Assembly (NCBI GenBank): GCA_947502405.1
Contig: CANMZT010000022.1
Location: 1 to 42,649, forward strand
From: an uncultured Algibacter sp.
Lineage (GTDB): Bacteria > Bacteroidota > Bacteroidia > Flavobacteriales > Flavobacteriaceae
DNA: 42,649 bases
Direction of reading: 5' to 3'
Shown here piece after piece: positions 7,352 to 16,159 of the stretch. The notes below the pieces were generated by a model that saw only the letters and a program-made list of their open reading frames with translations, had not been told where the DNA came from and made no database searches. Positions within the stretch are counted from its first letter, which is position 1. The number at the start of each line of letters is the position of its first letter. Both the position numbers and the translations under genes were made by a program.

Positions 7352-10300
7352 ATGCAGAAAAAGCTCGCAAACATTTTCTTTTCAACAAAACTTACTGCTG
7401 TTTTATTTATCCTTTTTGCCGCTGCAATGGCAACAGGAACTATTTTAGATGCAGGACAAGATACATCGCCAACACCATACACAAGAAACTTAATATATAA
7501 CGCTTGGTGGTTTGAGGCTATTATGGTGTTTTTTATTATAAACTTTACAGGAAATATTTTCAGGTATAGACTCTACAAAAAAGAAAAGTGGGCCACATTT
7601 ATACTGCACATAGCATTTATTTTTATTCTTTTAGGAGCTTTTATAACCAGATACGCCAGTTTTGAAGGCATGATGGCTATAAGAGAAGGCGCTACTGAAA
7701 ACACGTTCCTTTCTCAAAAAACATACATTACAGCTTATATTGATGGAGACTATGAAGTTAACGGACAAGTACAACAGCGTTTTATAGAAAGCGAAGTAGA
7801 CTTTTCGGGACGTATGGAAAATGACTTTACAGTAAACACTGAATATGGAGGTCAACCTGTAAGCATAGCATTAGAAAAATTTATTGTTGGAGCAGAAGAA
7901 GATATTATTCCAGATAATAATGGCGAAGAATATTTAAAAATAGTGGAAGCTGGTGGAAACGGTGCTCATAATCATTTTCTTAAAGTAGGTCAGGTATCTA
8001 GTATTCATAACATTCTTTTTGCTTTAAATAAACCAACAGAAGGCGCTATAAATATTACGTTTCAAGGCGATTCTTTAACTATAAAATCTCCCTTTGAAGG
8101 CAGTTACATGACAATGGCTACCAAAGCACAAGGAAAACTCTTTAAAGATAGTTTGCAACCTTTGGCTTTACGCTCGCTTTATAAAATTGGTAACATGCAA
8201 ATGGTATTTCCAAAGCCTGTGGTAAAAGGTGTTTTTGATGTGGTTCAAAAATCAGAAATACTAAAAAATGATGAAGATGGTGTGGTGTTAAATGTTACTA
8301 CAAACGGAGAAACTCAGCGTGTAGGTCTTTTAGGAGGCAAAGGGACTAATAGTAATTTTAAACAGGTGAAAATAGGTGGTTTGGATTTTGCTTTTAAATA
8401 TGGCTCTAAAGTTTTAGAGTTACCATTCTCTTTAAAATTAAATGATTTTGAAGCAGAGCGTTATCCGGGGACCGAACGTGGTTATTCTGCTTACTCCAGT
8501 GAGGTAACAGTTTTAGATAAAAGATCTGAAGATTATGATTATAAAATTTACATGAATAATATTCTAGATCATGATGGGTACCGTTTTTTTCAATCTGGTT
8601 TTGATCCTGATGAAAAGGGAACCATACTTTCTGTAAATCATGATTTTTGGGGAACCTTAATTACCTACATTGGCTATTTTATGCTGTATTTTGGTTTGAT
8701 GGCTATATTGTTTAGCAAACATTCACGCTTTGGCGATTTAAAACGTTATTTGGAAAAGGTAAAAGTTAAAAAAGCCAAATTACTAACAGTATTTTTACTT
8801 TGTTTTGGCTTAAGTGGTGTTTCTCAAGAGCATTTTGAAGGTGATGGACATGATCATTCTAAACCTACAAAATCTCAAATTGATTCTATTTTAAAAGCCA
8901 ATATAGCACCAAAAGCTCATGCAGATAAATTTGGGCATTTGGTAATACAGGATTTAAGTGGGCGTATGATGCCAGTTAATACCTATGCATCAGAAATGCT
9001 ACGTAAATTAAGTAAAAGTGATACTTATGAAGATTTTGATGCTAACCAGGTGTTTTTATCAATCCAAGAAAGTCCTATGCTTTGGTATAATGTGCCAATT
9101 ATTTATTTAAAACGCAAAAAAGCGGATTCAATACGACGTTTAATAGGTGTTAGTAAAGATGAAAAATATGCCACACTAGCAGATTTTTTTACCCAACGCG
9201 GAGAATATAAACTATCTCCTTTTTTAGATGAGGCTTATAAAGCGCAAATACCAAATGGTTTTCAGAAAGAGTTTAAAGAAACCGACCAACGTATAAGCTT
9301 ATTATATAATACTATTGAAGGTAGATCACTAAAAATTTTCCCAATTCCAAATGATGAAAATAATAAGTGGGTTTCTAATTATGATTTTAGAGAAAATCCA
9401 TCGATTGTTAAAGATTCATCTTATGCCAATTTTATTAAAAATGGGTTTAGTTATTATTTAATGACCTTAAATAATGCAAAAAAATCTGGTGATTTTACTA
9501 ATGCTGAAAAATTATTAAAATCATTTAAAAAGACCCAGCATAAGTATGGTGGTGAAGTAATGCTAAGTGATGATAAAGTGAAAACAGAAGTACTTTACAA
9601 CAAGTATGACATTTTTAAAAAACTGTTTAGTTGGTACATGTATGCAGGTAGCTTATTATTTGTGCTTTTAATTGTTCAGATTTTTAATGATAAAAACAAA
9701 GTTTTAAACGTATCTGTAACTGTTTTTAAGTTTGTTATTCTGGGATTATTCTTATTACACACTGCAGGCTTGATTGTAAGATGGTATATTTCTGGGCACG
9801 CACCTTGGAGTGATGCATACGAATCTATGATATATGTAGCCTGGGCTACTATGTTTTTTGGTTTAGCCTTTGGAAGAAAGAGTGATTTAACTATTGCATC
9901 AACGGCGTTTGTTACCTCAATGATTTTGATGATTGCACATTGGAATTGGATGGACCCCGCTATTGCAAATCTGCAACCTGTTTTAAATAGTTATTGGTTA
10001 ATGATTCATGTAGCAGTAATTGTAGCTAGTTATGGGCCTTTTACTCTAGGAATGATTTTAGGAATAGTATCCTTATTACTCATGATATTTACTACCAAAG
10101 CTAATAAACCAAAAATGGATTTGAATATTAAAGAGCTTACTACCATAAACGAAATGGCTTTAACCGTTGGCTTAGTTATGCTTACCATAGGAAACTTTTT
10201 AGGCGGTATGTGGGCTAATGAGAGTTGGGGGCGCTATTGGGGATGGGACCCAAAAGAGACTTGGGCACTTATTAGCATTATGATTTATGCTTTTGTAATA

Positions 10301-10537
10301 CACATGCGCTTGGTACCTGGCCTTCGAGGTCGTTGGTTTTTTAACCTGATGTCTATTGTGGCATTTACCAGTATTTTGATGACGTATTTTGGAGTAAATT
10401 TTTACTTAGCAGGTTTACATAGTTATGCTAGTGGCGACCAAATTGTGAGTGTGAAGTTTATATCTATTGCCTGTGCTATTGTAGCTATTTTAGCTTTTTT
10501 TGCATATCGTGGGTATGCTAGGTTTTATAAAAAATAA
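7352..10537 (+). CDS. ccsBA: Fused cytochrome c biogenesis protein CcsBA (ResB-CcsA)
   Basis: Single-chain system II cytochrome c synthase of 1061 aa, which carries haem across the inner membrane and attaches it to CxxCH apocytochromes. The N-terminal ResB/CcsB part has helices near 13-30, 52-68 and 80-100, a long periplasmic region to about 430, and another helix around 435-455. After a second soluble segment (about 490-755), the CcsA part has roughly eight helices. It carries the haem-binding WWD signature NESWGRYWGWDPKETW at 956-971 (W959, W963, W965, D966), and His residues in HTAGLIVRWYISGHAPW and in AGLHSY. The fusion is the normal form in Bacteroidota. A c-type cytochrome in this window (25359) is a possible client. 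Confidence 0.95.
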   Translation: MQKKLANIFFSTKLTAVLFILFAAAMATGTILDAGQDTSPTPYTRNLIYNAWWFEAIMVFFIINFTGNIFRYRLYKKEKWATFILHIAFIFILLGAFITRYASFEGMMAIREGATENTFLSQKTYITAYIDGDYEVNGQVQQRFIESEVDFSGRMENDFTVNTEYGGQPVSIALEKFIVGAEEDIIPDNNGEEYLKIVEAGGNGAHNHFLKVGQVSSIHNILFALNKPTEGAINITFQGDSLTIKSPFEGSYMTMATKAQGKLFKDSLQPLALRSLYKIGNMQMVFPKPVVKGVFDVVQKSEILKNDEDGVVLNVTTNGETQRVGLLGGKGTNSNFKQVKIGGLDFAFKYGSKVLELPFSLKLNDFEAERYPGTERGYSAYSSEVTVLDKRSEDYDYKIYMNNILDHDGYRFFQSGFDPDEKGTILSVNHDFWGTLITYIGYFMLYFGLMAILFSKHSRFGDLKRYLEKVKVKKAKLLTVFLLCFGLSGVSQEHFEGDGHDHSKPTKSQIDSILKANIAPKAHADKFGHLVIQDLSGRMMPVNTYASEMLRKLSKSDTYEDFDANQVFLSIQESPMLWYNVPIIYLKRKKADSIRRLIGVSKDEKYATLADFFTQRGEYKLSPFLDEAYKAQIPNGFQKEFKETDQRISLLYNTIEGRSLKIFPIPNDENNKWVSNYDFRENPSIVKDSSYANFIKNGFSYYLMTLNNAKKSGDFTNAEKLLKSFKKTQHKYGGEVMLSDDKVKTEVLYNKYDIFKKLFSWYMYAGSLLFVLLIVQIFNDKNKVLNVSVTVFKFVILGLFLLHTAGLIVRWYISGHAPWSDAYESMIYVAWATMFFGLAFGRKSDLTIASTAFVTSMILMIAHWNWMDPAIANLQPVLNSYWLMIHVAVIVASYGPFTLGMILGIVSLLLMIFTTKANKPKMDLNIKELTTINEMALTVGLVMLTIGNFLGGMWANESWGRYWGWDPKETWALISIMIYAFVIHMRLVPGLRGRWFFNLMSIVAFTSILMTYFGVNFYLAGLHSYASGDQIVSVKFISIACAIVAILAFFAYRGYARFYKK

Positions 10538-10610
10538 CAGTTTTATTTATAGCTGTGGCTAATAAATATTTTTAAGCTTCTGATTAATTACTGACTTTTG
10601 CAGACTTACC

Positions 10611-10713
10611 CGCGTTAGTCCCGATAGCTATAGGGAGAAGAGGCATCCTTTTTTGCTTTTTCTGCAAAAAAGATATTGCGGAAAGCCCGACCCCTTGAGG
10701 GTAACGCCCAAAT
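10611..10713 (-). repeat. Dispersed repeat family A, copy 3
   Basis: CGCGTTAGTCCCGATAGC at one end and AAGCCCGACCCC...GGGTAACGCCCAAAT (10683-10713) at the other. The middle has a 9-bp hairpin CTTTTTTGC/GCAAAAAAG. This copy keeps both ends well and has no nested family B unit, so it shows the simple form of the element. It sits between the convergent ccsBA and DUF3307 genes. Confidence 0.8.
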
Positions 10714-10716
10714 TTA

Positions 10717-11436
10717 TTATTCTATTATACTTGATATGTACTCGTAGCCCAAGCCAAATGCAATGGCTAAACCGAAACTTATTAAGGTACCAATTAAGAT
10801 GTACTCGGTGAGTTTGCGGTCTTTGGCTTTGGATAAATCGCTGAAGCGGAAAACGGATTTTGCGGTTATGAGGAAACCTACGCCTTCCCAATGGTTGGTG
10901 ATGATAAACATGAATACGAAAAGGCGTTCTAGTATCCCGATGTAGGCGCCGGCATCTTCAAGGGTGGTGTCTTTGTTATATTCTGATAAATCCCATTTGG
11001 ATATAATGGTTCTCATGACTATGGATGATGCTTTTGTTACGCCTAATAAGCAGGTTAGAAATAATAAGGTTTTGGGTTGGAAAAGTAGTGAGATACTAAC
11101 CATGTAGGGCTGATAAATTTTAACAACCAAAGCAATAATGATAAGGTGTGCGAGTTGATCTAAACCAAATAACAGCCTTGGATTCATTTTGGTATTCAAA
11201 TGCAGTTTTATAACGTCGATTATATAATGTGAAACGGGTATGATGATGAGTGCTAACCAATATTGAAAATTGAATTGCAATACTACAATAAGTGCCACAA
11301 TATGTATTAAAATGTGCCAATATAGGTACTTAGATTTATGTTTATGGGTTTCTTTATGTTGTACCCATGTGTAGGGTTGAAACAAAAAATCGCCTATGGC
11401 GTGTGCAAGTACAAGTTTTATAGCTAAAGCTAACAT
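10717..11436 (-). CDS. DUF3307 integral membrane protein
   Basis: 239 aa, all-helical membrane protein. The start MLALAIKLVLAHAIGDFLFQPYTWVQHKE carries the HAIGDF and HWILIH-type His-rich helix typical of DUF3307. About six membrane segments follow, ending near 215-235. Function unknown. Its start overlaps the end of the satD-like gene by 7 bp; a DUF3307 protein paired with a SatD-like regulator recurs in other bacteria, so the two probably act together. Confidence 0.85.
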   Translation of the reverse strand: MLALAIKLVLAHAIGDFLFQPYTWVQHKETHKHKSKYLYWHILIHIVALIVVLQFNFQYWLALIIIPVSHYIIDVIKLHLNTKMNPRLLFGLDQLAHLIIIALVVKIYQPYMVSISLLFQPKTLLFLTCLLGVTKASSIVMRTIISKWDLSEYNKDTTLEDAGAYIGILERLFVFMFIITNHWEGVGFLITAKSVFRFSDLSKAKDRKLTEYILIGTLISFGLAIAFGLGYEYISSIIE

Positions 11437-12032
11437 AAGGATTGTATTTGGGTTTGGTAATAGTGTAATAGTTTTGATATTTCATCAAACCCCGCTCTTT
11501 TTAAACCTTGGCTAATGTTGCCTTGTGTACGATTTAAAATTTTAGCTATTTGGTTTTGCTTTAAATCGGGGTTTTCTAATGTTGTTTTTACTAAAGTTGC
11601 TGTGGTGCTAGACCAATTGTTTATAGTTAATTGCGCTAAGTCTAGCATGATGTTTACAGCGGTATCAAACGGCTCAAAAGATGATTTTATAGCTAGTGTT
11701 GTTTTGTCAAGATTTTCAAAACACTCACCAGAATTTACAAAGGCGCTCCCGTTTGATTCTGTGATGTTTTCAGATTTATATGTTTTTTCGCCAATACCAA
11801 TAGCAAGACGCACATCTAAATCGTCAAAACGCTTTATTGTAGCTTTTATAAGCAGGCATGCACGTAATGCTTGTTCCGGGGTAACCTCCAGTTGAAAACT
11901 ATCGCCTCGATACACCTCCCATGTTTGTGGGGTTTTGCCAAAACTATTTAATATAGATTTTAATGCTTCTAACCAATGTTTTGGAGAGCTTTTTTTGGAG
12001 TTTATAATATCACCTGTGATGATGCTTGTCAT
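11430..12032 (-). CDS. SatD-family protein with C-terminal HTH
   Basis: 200 aa. The N-terminus MTSIITGDIINSKK and the later YRGDSFQLE and AIGIGEK motifs look like a divergent nucleotidyl-cyclase-like fold of the SatD family. The C-terminus (about 148-180) is a helix-turn-helix: LKQNQIAKILNRTQGNISQGLKRAGF. I chose the ATG at 12032: the alternative TTG at 12056 falls inside the -7 box of a perfect promoter, so it cannot be translated from that transcript. It is the first gene of a two-gene operon with the DUF3307 membrane protein. It could be an autoregulator sensing a nucleotide; that is inference. Confidence 0.82.
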   Translation of the reverse strand: MTSIITGDIINSKKSSPKHWLEALKSILNSFGKTPQTWEVYRGDSFQLEVTPEQALRACLLIKATIKRFDDLDVRLAIGIGEKTYKSENITESNGSAFVNSGECFENLDKTTLAIKSSFEPFDTAVNIMLDLAQLTINNWSSTTATLVKTTLENPDLKQNQIAKILNRTQGNISQGLKRAGFDEISKLLHYYQTQIQSLC

Positions 12033-12053
12033 ACTATGTTGTAAAATATAACG

Positions 12054-12084
12054 CAAATGTATAGATATTTATCTAAAACAACAA
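12054..12084 (-). promoter_or_regulatory. Promoter of the satD-DUF3307 operon
   Basis: Read on the minus strand: TTG (12084-12082), 20 bases, TACATTTG (12061-12054). This is an exact Bacteroidota consensus. Transcription would begin near 12047, about 15 bases before the ATG at 12032. Confidence 0.7.
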
Positions 12085-12253
12085 AATATTAGCTAAAAAA
12101 CTAATAAATTAAAATATTAGTTAATTAGTTAATAATTATTAATATTAGTTTTATGGATAATAATTTGATTTATTTGAAAATGGAATGATATTATTTTACT
12201 GTGCATGAAAACATTTTCTTTAGTGAGCAATCATACAAAGTATTTCAATCCAA

Positions 12254-12261
12254 TATCTTTG
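12254..12261 (+). promoter_or_regulatory. -7 box (TATCTTTG) before mscL
   Basis: TAnnTTTG match 28 bases before the mscL ATG. No clear TTG at the expected distance. Confidence 0.35.
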
Positions 12262-12289
12262 CATATGAAAAACATAAATATTGAAAAAG

Positions 12290-12733
12290 ATGAAACTATT
12301 TAAAGAGTTTAAAGAATTTGCAGTAAAAGGAAATATGATGGATATGGCAATAGGTATCATTATTGGCGCAGCATTCAATAAAGTTATTGATGTTTTGGTT
12401 AAGAAGGTGATGTTGCCACCGTTATCCTTACTTACGGATGGTGTTAATTTTCAGAATAAAAGAATTATTTTACAAGAAGCCTCAAAGGCATTGGATGGCA
12501 CAGTTATAACTGAAGAAGTAGCCATTGGATACGGTGCTCTAGCCGAAGCGTTTTTAGATTTTATGATTATTGGTTTAACCGTATTTATTGTGGTTAAGTT
12601 TATGAATAGACTTAAAAAGAAAGCTCAAGATACTAAGGATACTACAGTTGTAACACCTAAAGATATTGAATTGCTATCACGCCTTACAGAACTGATGGAA
12701 GAACAAAATACAATATTAAAGGCTGAAAACTAA
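12290..12733 (+). CDS. mscL: Large-conductance mechanosensitive channel MscL
   Basis: 147 aa, normal for the family. MscL is the pentameric inner-membrane emergency valve that opens under hypo-osmotic shock. Visible: the N-terminal amphipathic helix MKLFKEFKEFAVKGN, pore helix TM1 with DMAIGIIIGAAFNKVI (Gly/Ala constriction), a periplasmic loop around 45-80, TM2 (about 83-105, AFLDFMIIGLTVFIVVKFMN) and a charged C-terminal helix ending in ELMEEQNTILK. The ATG at 12290 is preferred to a TTG at 12281, which would add three residues. Confidence 0.95.
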   Translation: MKLFKEFKEFAVKGNMMDMAIGIIIGAAFNKVIDVLVKKVMLPPLSLLTDGVNFQNKRIILQEASKALDGTVITEEVAIGYGALAEAFLDFMIIGLTVFIVVKFMNRLKKKAQDTKDTTVVTPKDIELLSRLTELMEEQNTILKAEN

Positions 12734-12735
12734 TT

Positions 12736-12891
12736 ATGGCAAAAAAGGGTAGGGAGAAGAATACTAAAAATAAAGCGAAGCATTCTAAGTTAATAGCTCA
12801 GAAGAAAAATAAAAAGAAATCTGATGCAGCATTAAGGAAGCAAAGATTGAAGCAGATTATCGAAAAAATGAAAGAAAATACAGATAATTAA
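12736..12891 (+). CDS. Very basic 51-aa protein after mscL
   Basis: Starts 2 bases after the mscL stop (TAATT-ATG), so it is very likely translated from the same message. The product MAKKGREKNTKNKAKHSK... is about one-third Lys/Arg, has no hydrophobic core, and ends with a predicted helix LRKQRLKQIIEKMKENTDN. It resembles small basic nucleic-acid-binding or ribosome-associated proteins in composition only; I recognise no family. Confidence 0.65.
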   Translation: MAKKGREKNTKNKAKHSKLIAQKKNKKKSDAALRKQRLKQIIEKMKENTDN

Positions 12892-12940
12892 AAATAAAAA
12901 GTATTTTTGTTGGCACAAACCATAACTCATTACACTCAAA

Positions 12941-13840
12941 ATGATTAACAAACTTACTTTAGTCTTGCTATTGTTTTTTTCTATTCAAATGAATGCACAA
13001 CAAGAAGCGGACACTTTATCCTTTGATTTAGAAGCCTACCAAAAAGTGGTAGATAGCATTAATCACTCATTTACTTATCAACGTGGGGAAGTAAACCTTC
13101 ATAATGGTTTAGCTACCCTTCATGTACCAGAAGGCTTTAAATTTTTAAACAGCGAGCAAAGTAAGCGTGTATTAACTGATTTATGGGGAAACCCACCAAG
13201 TGAGCCAATAGGGCTGTTATTTCCAGAGGATATGACGCCAATGCACGACAATTTTACTTACGCTGTTGAAATTGAATACTCTGAAGAAGGTTATATTGAA
13301 GATGAAGATGCAGAAGATTTAGATTACGATGACTTATTAGAGGAGATGCAGGAAGATATTAAGGCATCTAACCCAGAGCGTACTGCTCAAGGTTATCCAA
13401 CAATGGAGTTAGTAGGTTGGGCTTCTCAACCTTATTATGACCATGAGAATAAAAAGCTGCATTGGGCCAAGGAATTGAAGTTTGAAGATACAGAGATTAA
13501 TACGCTTAATTATAACATTCGCGTACTAGGGAGAAAAGGGTATTTGAATTTAAATGCTATAGGCGATATAAATATGCTAAGTACATTTAATGCTGATAGA
13601 GATAATATTTTACATAGTGTAGAGTTTACTCCAGGAAACCGTTATTCTGATTTTAATCCAGATATTGATAAAGTAGCGGCTTATGGAATAGGAGGATTAA
13701 TAGCTGGAAAAATTTTAGCTAAAGCTGGCTTTTTTGCTTTAATATTAAAATTCTGGAAGTTTATTGCAATTGGAGCTGTAGCTTTATTTAGTGGCTTTAG
13801 AAAGAAGTTGTTTGGAGGTGGCAAGAGTGATGATGCTTAA
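12941..13840 (+). CDS. DUF2167 membrane protein
   Basis: 299 aa. A signal peptide (1-19, ending SIQMNAQQ) leads into the DUF2167 region: GEVNLHNGLATLHVPEGFKFL, then WGNPPSEPIGLLFP and a very acidic stretch around 120-145. The C-terminus has two membrane segments (about 247-287) and a basic Gly-rich tail. The bulk is predicted periplasmic. Function unknown; the family is widespread in proteobacteria and Bacteroidota. A TATTTTTG box (12902-12909) may be its own promoter. Confidence 0.88.
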   Translation: MINKLTLVLLLFFSIQMNAQQEADTLSFDLEAYQKVVDSINHSFTYQRGEVNLHNGLATLHVPEGFKFLNSEQSKRVLTDLWGNPPSEPIGLLFPEDMTPMHDNFTYAVEIEYSEEGYIEDEDAEDLDYDDLLEEMQEDIKASNPERTAQGYPTMELVGWASQPYYDHENKKLHWAKELKFEDTEINTLNYNIRVLGRKGYLNLNAIGDINMLSTFNADRDNILHSVEFTPGNRYSDFNPDIDKVAAYGIGGLIAGKILAKAGFFALILKFWKFIAIGAVALFSGFRKKLFGGGKSDDA

Positions 13841-13865
13841 GAAGATAATAAAACTAAAAAAAATT

Positions 13866-13895
13866 AAAAAAGGAATGCGAAAGTGTTCCTTTTTT
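13866..13895. terminator. Bidirectional terminator between DUF2167 and HAD genes
   Basis: 10-bp stem AAAAAAGGAA (13866-13875) with TTCCTTTTTT (13886-13895). T-runs on both strands serve the two convergent genes. Confidence 0.85.
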
Positions 13896-14553
13896 AGTTT
13901 AAAAGGTTAACTGCCTTATCAAAATAAATATCCTTAAAATCTGTAATGACTTTATTTGCCTTTGAATAGTCTTGGTTTTTGGAATGAAAACTATCAAACC
14001 CTACGCAATAAATACCCGCAGCTTTTGCAGCTTCAATACCGTTTGTAGAATCTTCTATAACAATGCATTCTTCTATAGAAAAACCAGTGGCTTCAGCAGC
14101 TTTAATAAATATTTCTGGATGCGGTTTAGATTGCTTTAAATCGCCACCACTCAGTTTGGCAATAAAATATTGGTTCAAATCAAAACGATCAAAAATCTGA
14201 TTGATGCTGGTCATAGCTGCCGAAGAGGCAAGTACTAGTGTTAATCCATTAGTATAATAGTTTTTTATCAAATCTAGTACCCCATCAATGAGCCCTAAAT
14301 TAGAATTACTATCAAAAAATTGTTTATAATGCTTACGTTTTAAAGCTACTAAAGTTTCAGGTGCTTCCTTAAGATCAAAATGGTCACATAAGCGTTTGCA
14401 AATATTTATAGTAGATTGTCCTGTGAAAGATTCGTAAAGTTCTGAAGAAACGTCAATACCAACTTCATCAAACATATCATGGTAGGCTTTATTGTGCATA
14501 GGTTCACTATCAATAATAACACCATCCATATCAAAAATAACCGCTTTTAGCAT
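13894..14553 (-). CDS. HAD-superfamily phosphatase (beta-phosphoglucomutase-like)
   Basis: 219 aa, subfamily IA HAD hydrolase with a helical cap between motifs I and II. Motif I FDMDGVIIDSEP (nucleophile D8, acid D10), motif II LASSAA, motif III Lys in KPHPEIF, motif IV EDSTNGIEAAKAAG. The DGVIIDSEP form is typical of phosphoglucomutase- or 2-deoxyglucose-6-phosphatase-like members acting on small sugar phosphates. The exact substrate is not readable. Confidence 0.88.
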   Translation of the reverse strand: MLKAVIFDMDGVIIDSEPMHNKAYHDMFDEVGIDVSSELYESFTGQSTINICKRLCDHFDLKEAPETLVALKRKHYKQFFDSNSNLGLIDGVLDLIKNYYTNGLTLVLASSAAMTSINQIFDRFDLNQYFIAKLSGGDLKQSKPHPEIFIKAAEATGFSIEECIVIEDSTNGIEAAKAAGIYCVGFDSFHSKNQDYSKANKVITDFKDIYFDKAVNLLN

Positions 14554-14751
14554 CTGTAATTTTTTTTGCGAATATATGAGAATTGAGAAGAACAGGCTAA
14601 AAATCTATTTTGTAGTTTTCAATAATTTTTCCAATATTTGTTACTTATGATTGTTTAATTTGACTTCCGTATAGCATCGAGGTTCTCTCGAGCAAAACAA
14701 AAGCTAGATGTTATGTGCATTTGGCAATATTCTACATTTAATTAAATCAAA

Positions 14752-16158
14752 ATGCAATCAAATAAAATTTCATTAAAACAATTCATTCAATATTTTAAAA
14801 TAGCCGTAACTGGCAAGGAACAAGAGTTTACTACTGGTAGTATTCGAAGAGCGGTTTTTATGCTTTCCATACCCATGATTTTAGAGATGCTTATGGAGTC
14901 TATTTTTGCCTTGGTAGATATTCTATATGTATCTAAAGTTAGTGTAAATGCCGTGGCTACTATTGGTTTAACAGAGTCTGTAATTACTTTAGTATATGCT
15001 GTAGCTATAGGTTTAAGTATGGCGGCAACAGCTATTGTGGCAAGACGCGTAGGTGAAAAAGATTTAAAAGGTGCATCAAATGCTGCAGTTCAGGTGATAT
15101 TTCTGGGAGTATTTGTTGCATTAATAATTAGTGTGATTGGGATAATCTATCCGAAGGAAATATTAGGCTTAATGGGTGGCGCACCAGATTTGATAGAAGA
15201 GGGTTACGGATATACTCAAGTACTATTAGGAGGTAACGTGACTATTATGCTCTTGTTTTTAATCAATGCCATTTTTCGAGGTGCTGGAGATGCTTCAGTA
15301 GCCATGTGGGTCTTAGTACTTTCTAATGGATTGAATATTATTTTAGACCCGATGTTTATTTTTGGTTTTGGGCCTATTCCTGCTTTTGGCGTTGAAGGAG
15401 CTGCAATAGCCACAACTATTGGACGTGGTACTGCTGTTCTGTTTCAGTTGGGGATTTTATTCTTTGGGTTTAGTAAAATTAAGATAGCATTTAAAGATTT
15501 GGTACTCCAAGTTGGAGTTATGTTAAATTTAATAAAAGTGTCTATAGGAGGTATCGGCCAGTTTTTAATCGGTACATCGTCTTGGGTGTTTTTAATGCGT
15601 ATTATGAGTGAGTTTGGTAGTGAAGTACTTGCAGGTTACACAATAGCTATTAGAGTAATGATGTTTACTTTAATGCCAGCTTGGGGTATGAGTAATGCCG
15701 CAGCAACCTTGGTTGGGCAAAATTTAGGGGCAAAAAAACCAGATCGTGCAGAACAATCGGTTTGGAAAACAGGAAAGTTTAGTGCTATTTTTATGGGATT
15801 TGTTTCCATTATTTATTTAATTTTTGCACCTCAAATTATCGTATTGTTTAATGCAACTCCAGATGTTGTAAAGTATGGGAGTATATGTTTAAGGATTATA
15901 GCTGCGGGTTATATTTTTTATGGGTATGGTATGGTGGTTATTAATGCGTTTAATGGTGCTGGAGATACCAAAACACCAACCTATATTAATTTTATATGTT
16001 TTTGGCTGTTACAATTGCCATTTGCATACTTAATGGCAATTACTTTAGATTTTGGACCATCAGGTGTATTTTGGGCTATTACTTTAGCTGAAGTTTTAAT
16101 AGCTATTATGGCTATAATTTGGTTTAAAAAAGGCTATTGGAAAAAGACAGAAGTTTAA
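14752..16158 (+). CDS. MATE family efflux transporter
   Basis: 468 aa with 12 predicted helices in two related halves; exports cationic drugs or metabolites in exchange for Na+ or H+. N-terminal signature: GSIRRAVFMLSIPMILEMLMESIFALVDILYVSKVS. The second half repeats the pattern with AAATLVGQNLGAKKPDRAE after helix 8 and AFNGAGDTKTPTYIN after helix 10. The stop codon lies one base before the proposed ATT start of rlmF. Confidence 0.93.
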   Translation: MQSNKISLKQFIQYFKIAVTGKEQEFTTGSIRRAVFMLSIPMILEMLMESIFALVDILYVSKVSVNAVATIGLTESVITLVYAVAIGLSMAATAIVARRVGEKDLKGASNAAVQVIFLGVFVALIISVIGIIYPKEILGLMGGAPDLIEEGYGYTQVLLGGNVTIMLLFLINAIFRGAGDASVAMWVLVLSNGLNIILDPMFIFGFGPIPAFGVEGAAIATTIGRGTAVLFQLGILFFGFSKIKIAFKDLVLQVGVMLNLIKVSIGGIGQFLIGTSSWVFLMRIMSEFGSEVLAGYTIAIRVMMFTLMPAWGMSNAAATLVGQNLGAKKPDRAEQSVWKTGKFSAIFMGFVSIIYLIFAPQIIVLFNATPDVVKYGSICLRIIAAGYIFYGYGMVVINAFNGAGDTKTPTYINFICFWLLQLPFAYLMAITLDFGPSGVFWAITLAEVLIAIMAIIWFKKGYWKKTEV

Positions 16159-16159
16159 T

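Noticed and set aside
10628-10891. Small minus-strand frame at the end of DUF3307
   Set aside because: Another frame of the DUF3307 gene plus repeat A copy 3.
12281-12289. TTG start for mscL three codons upstream
   Set aside because: The ATG at 12290 gives the standard MscL N-terminus.
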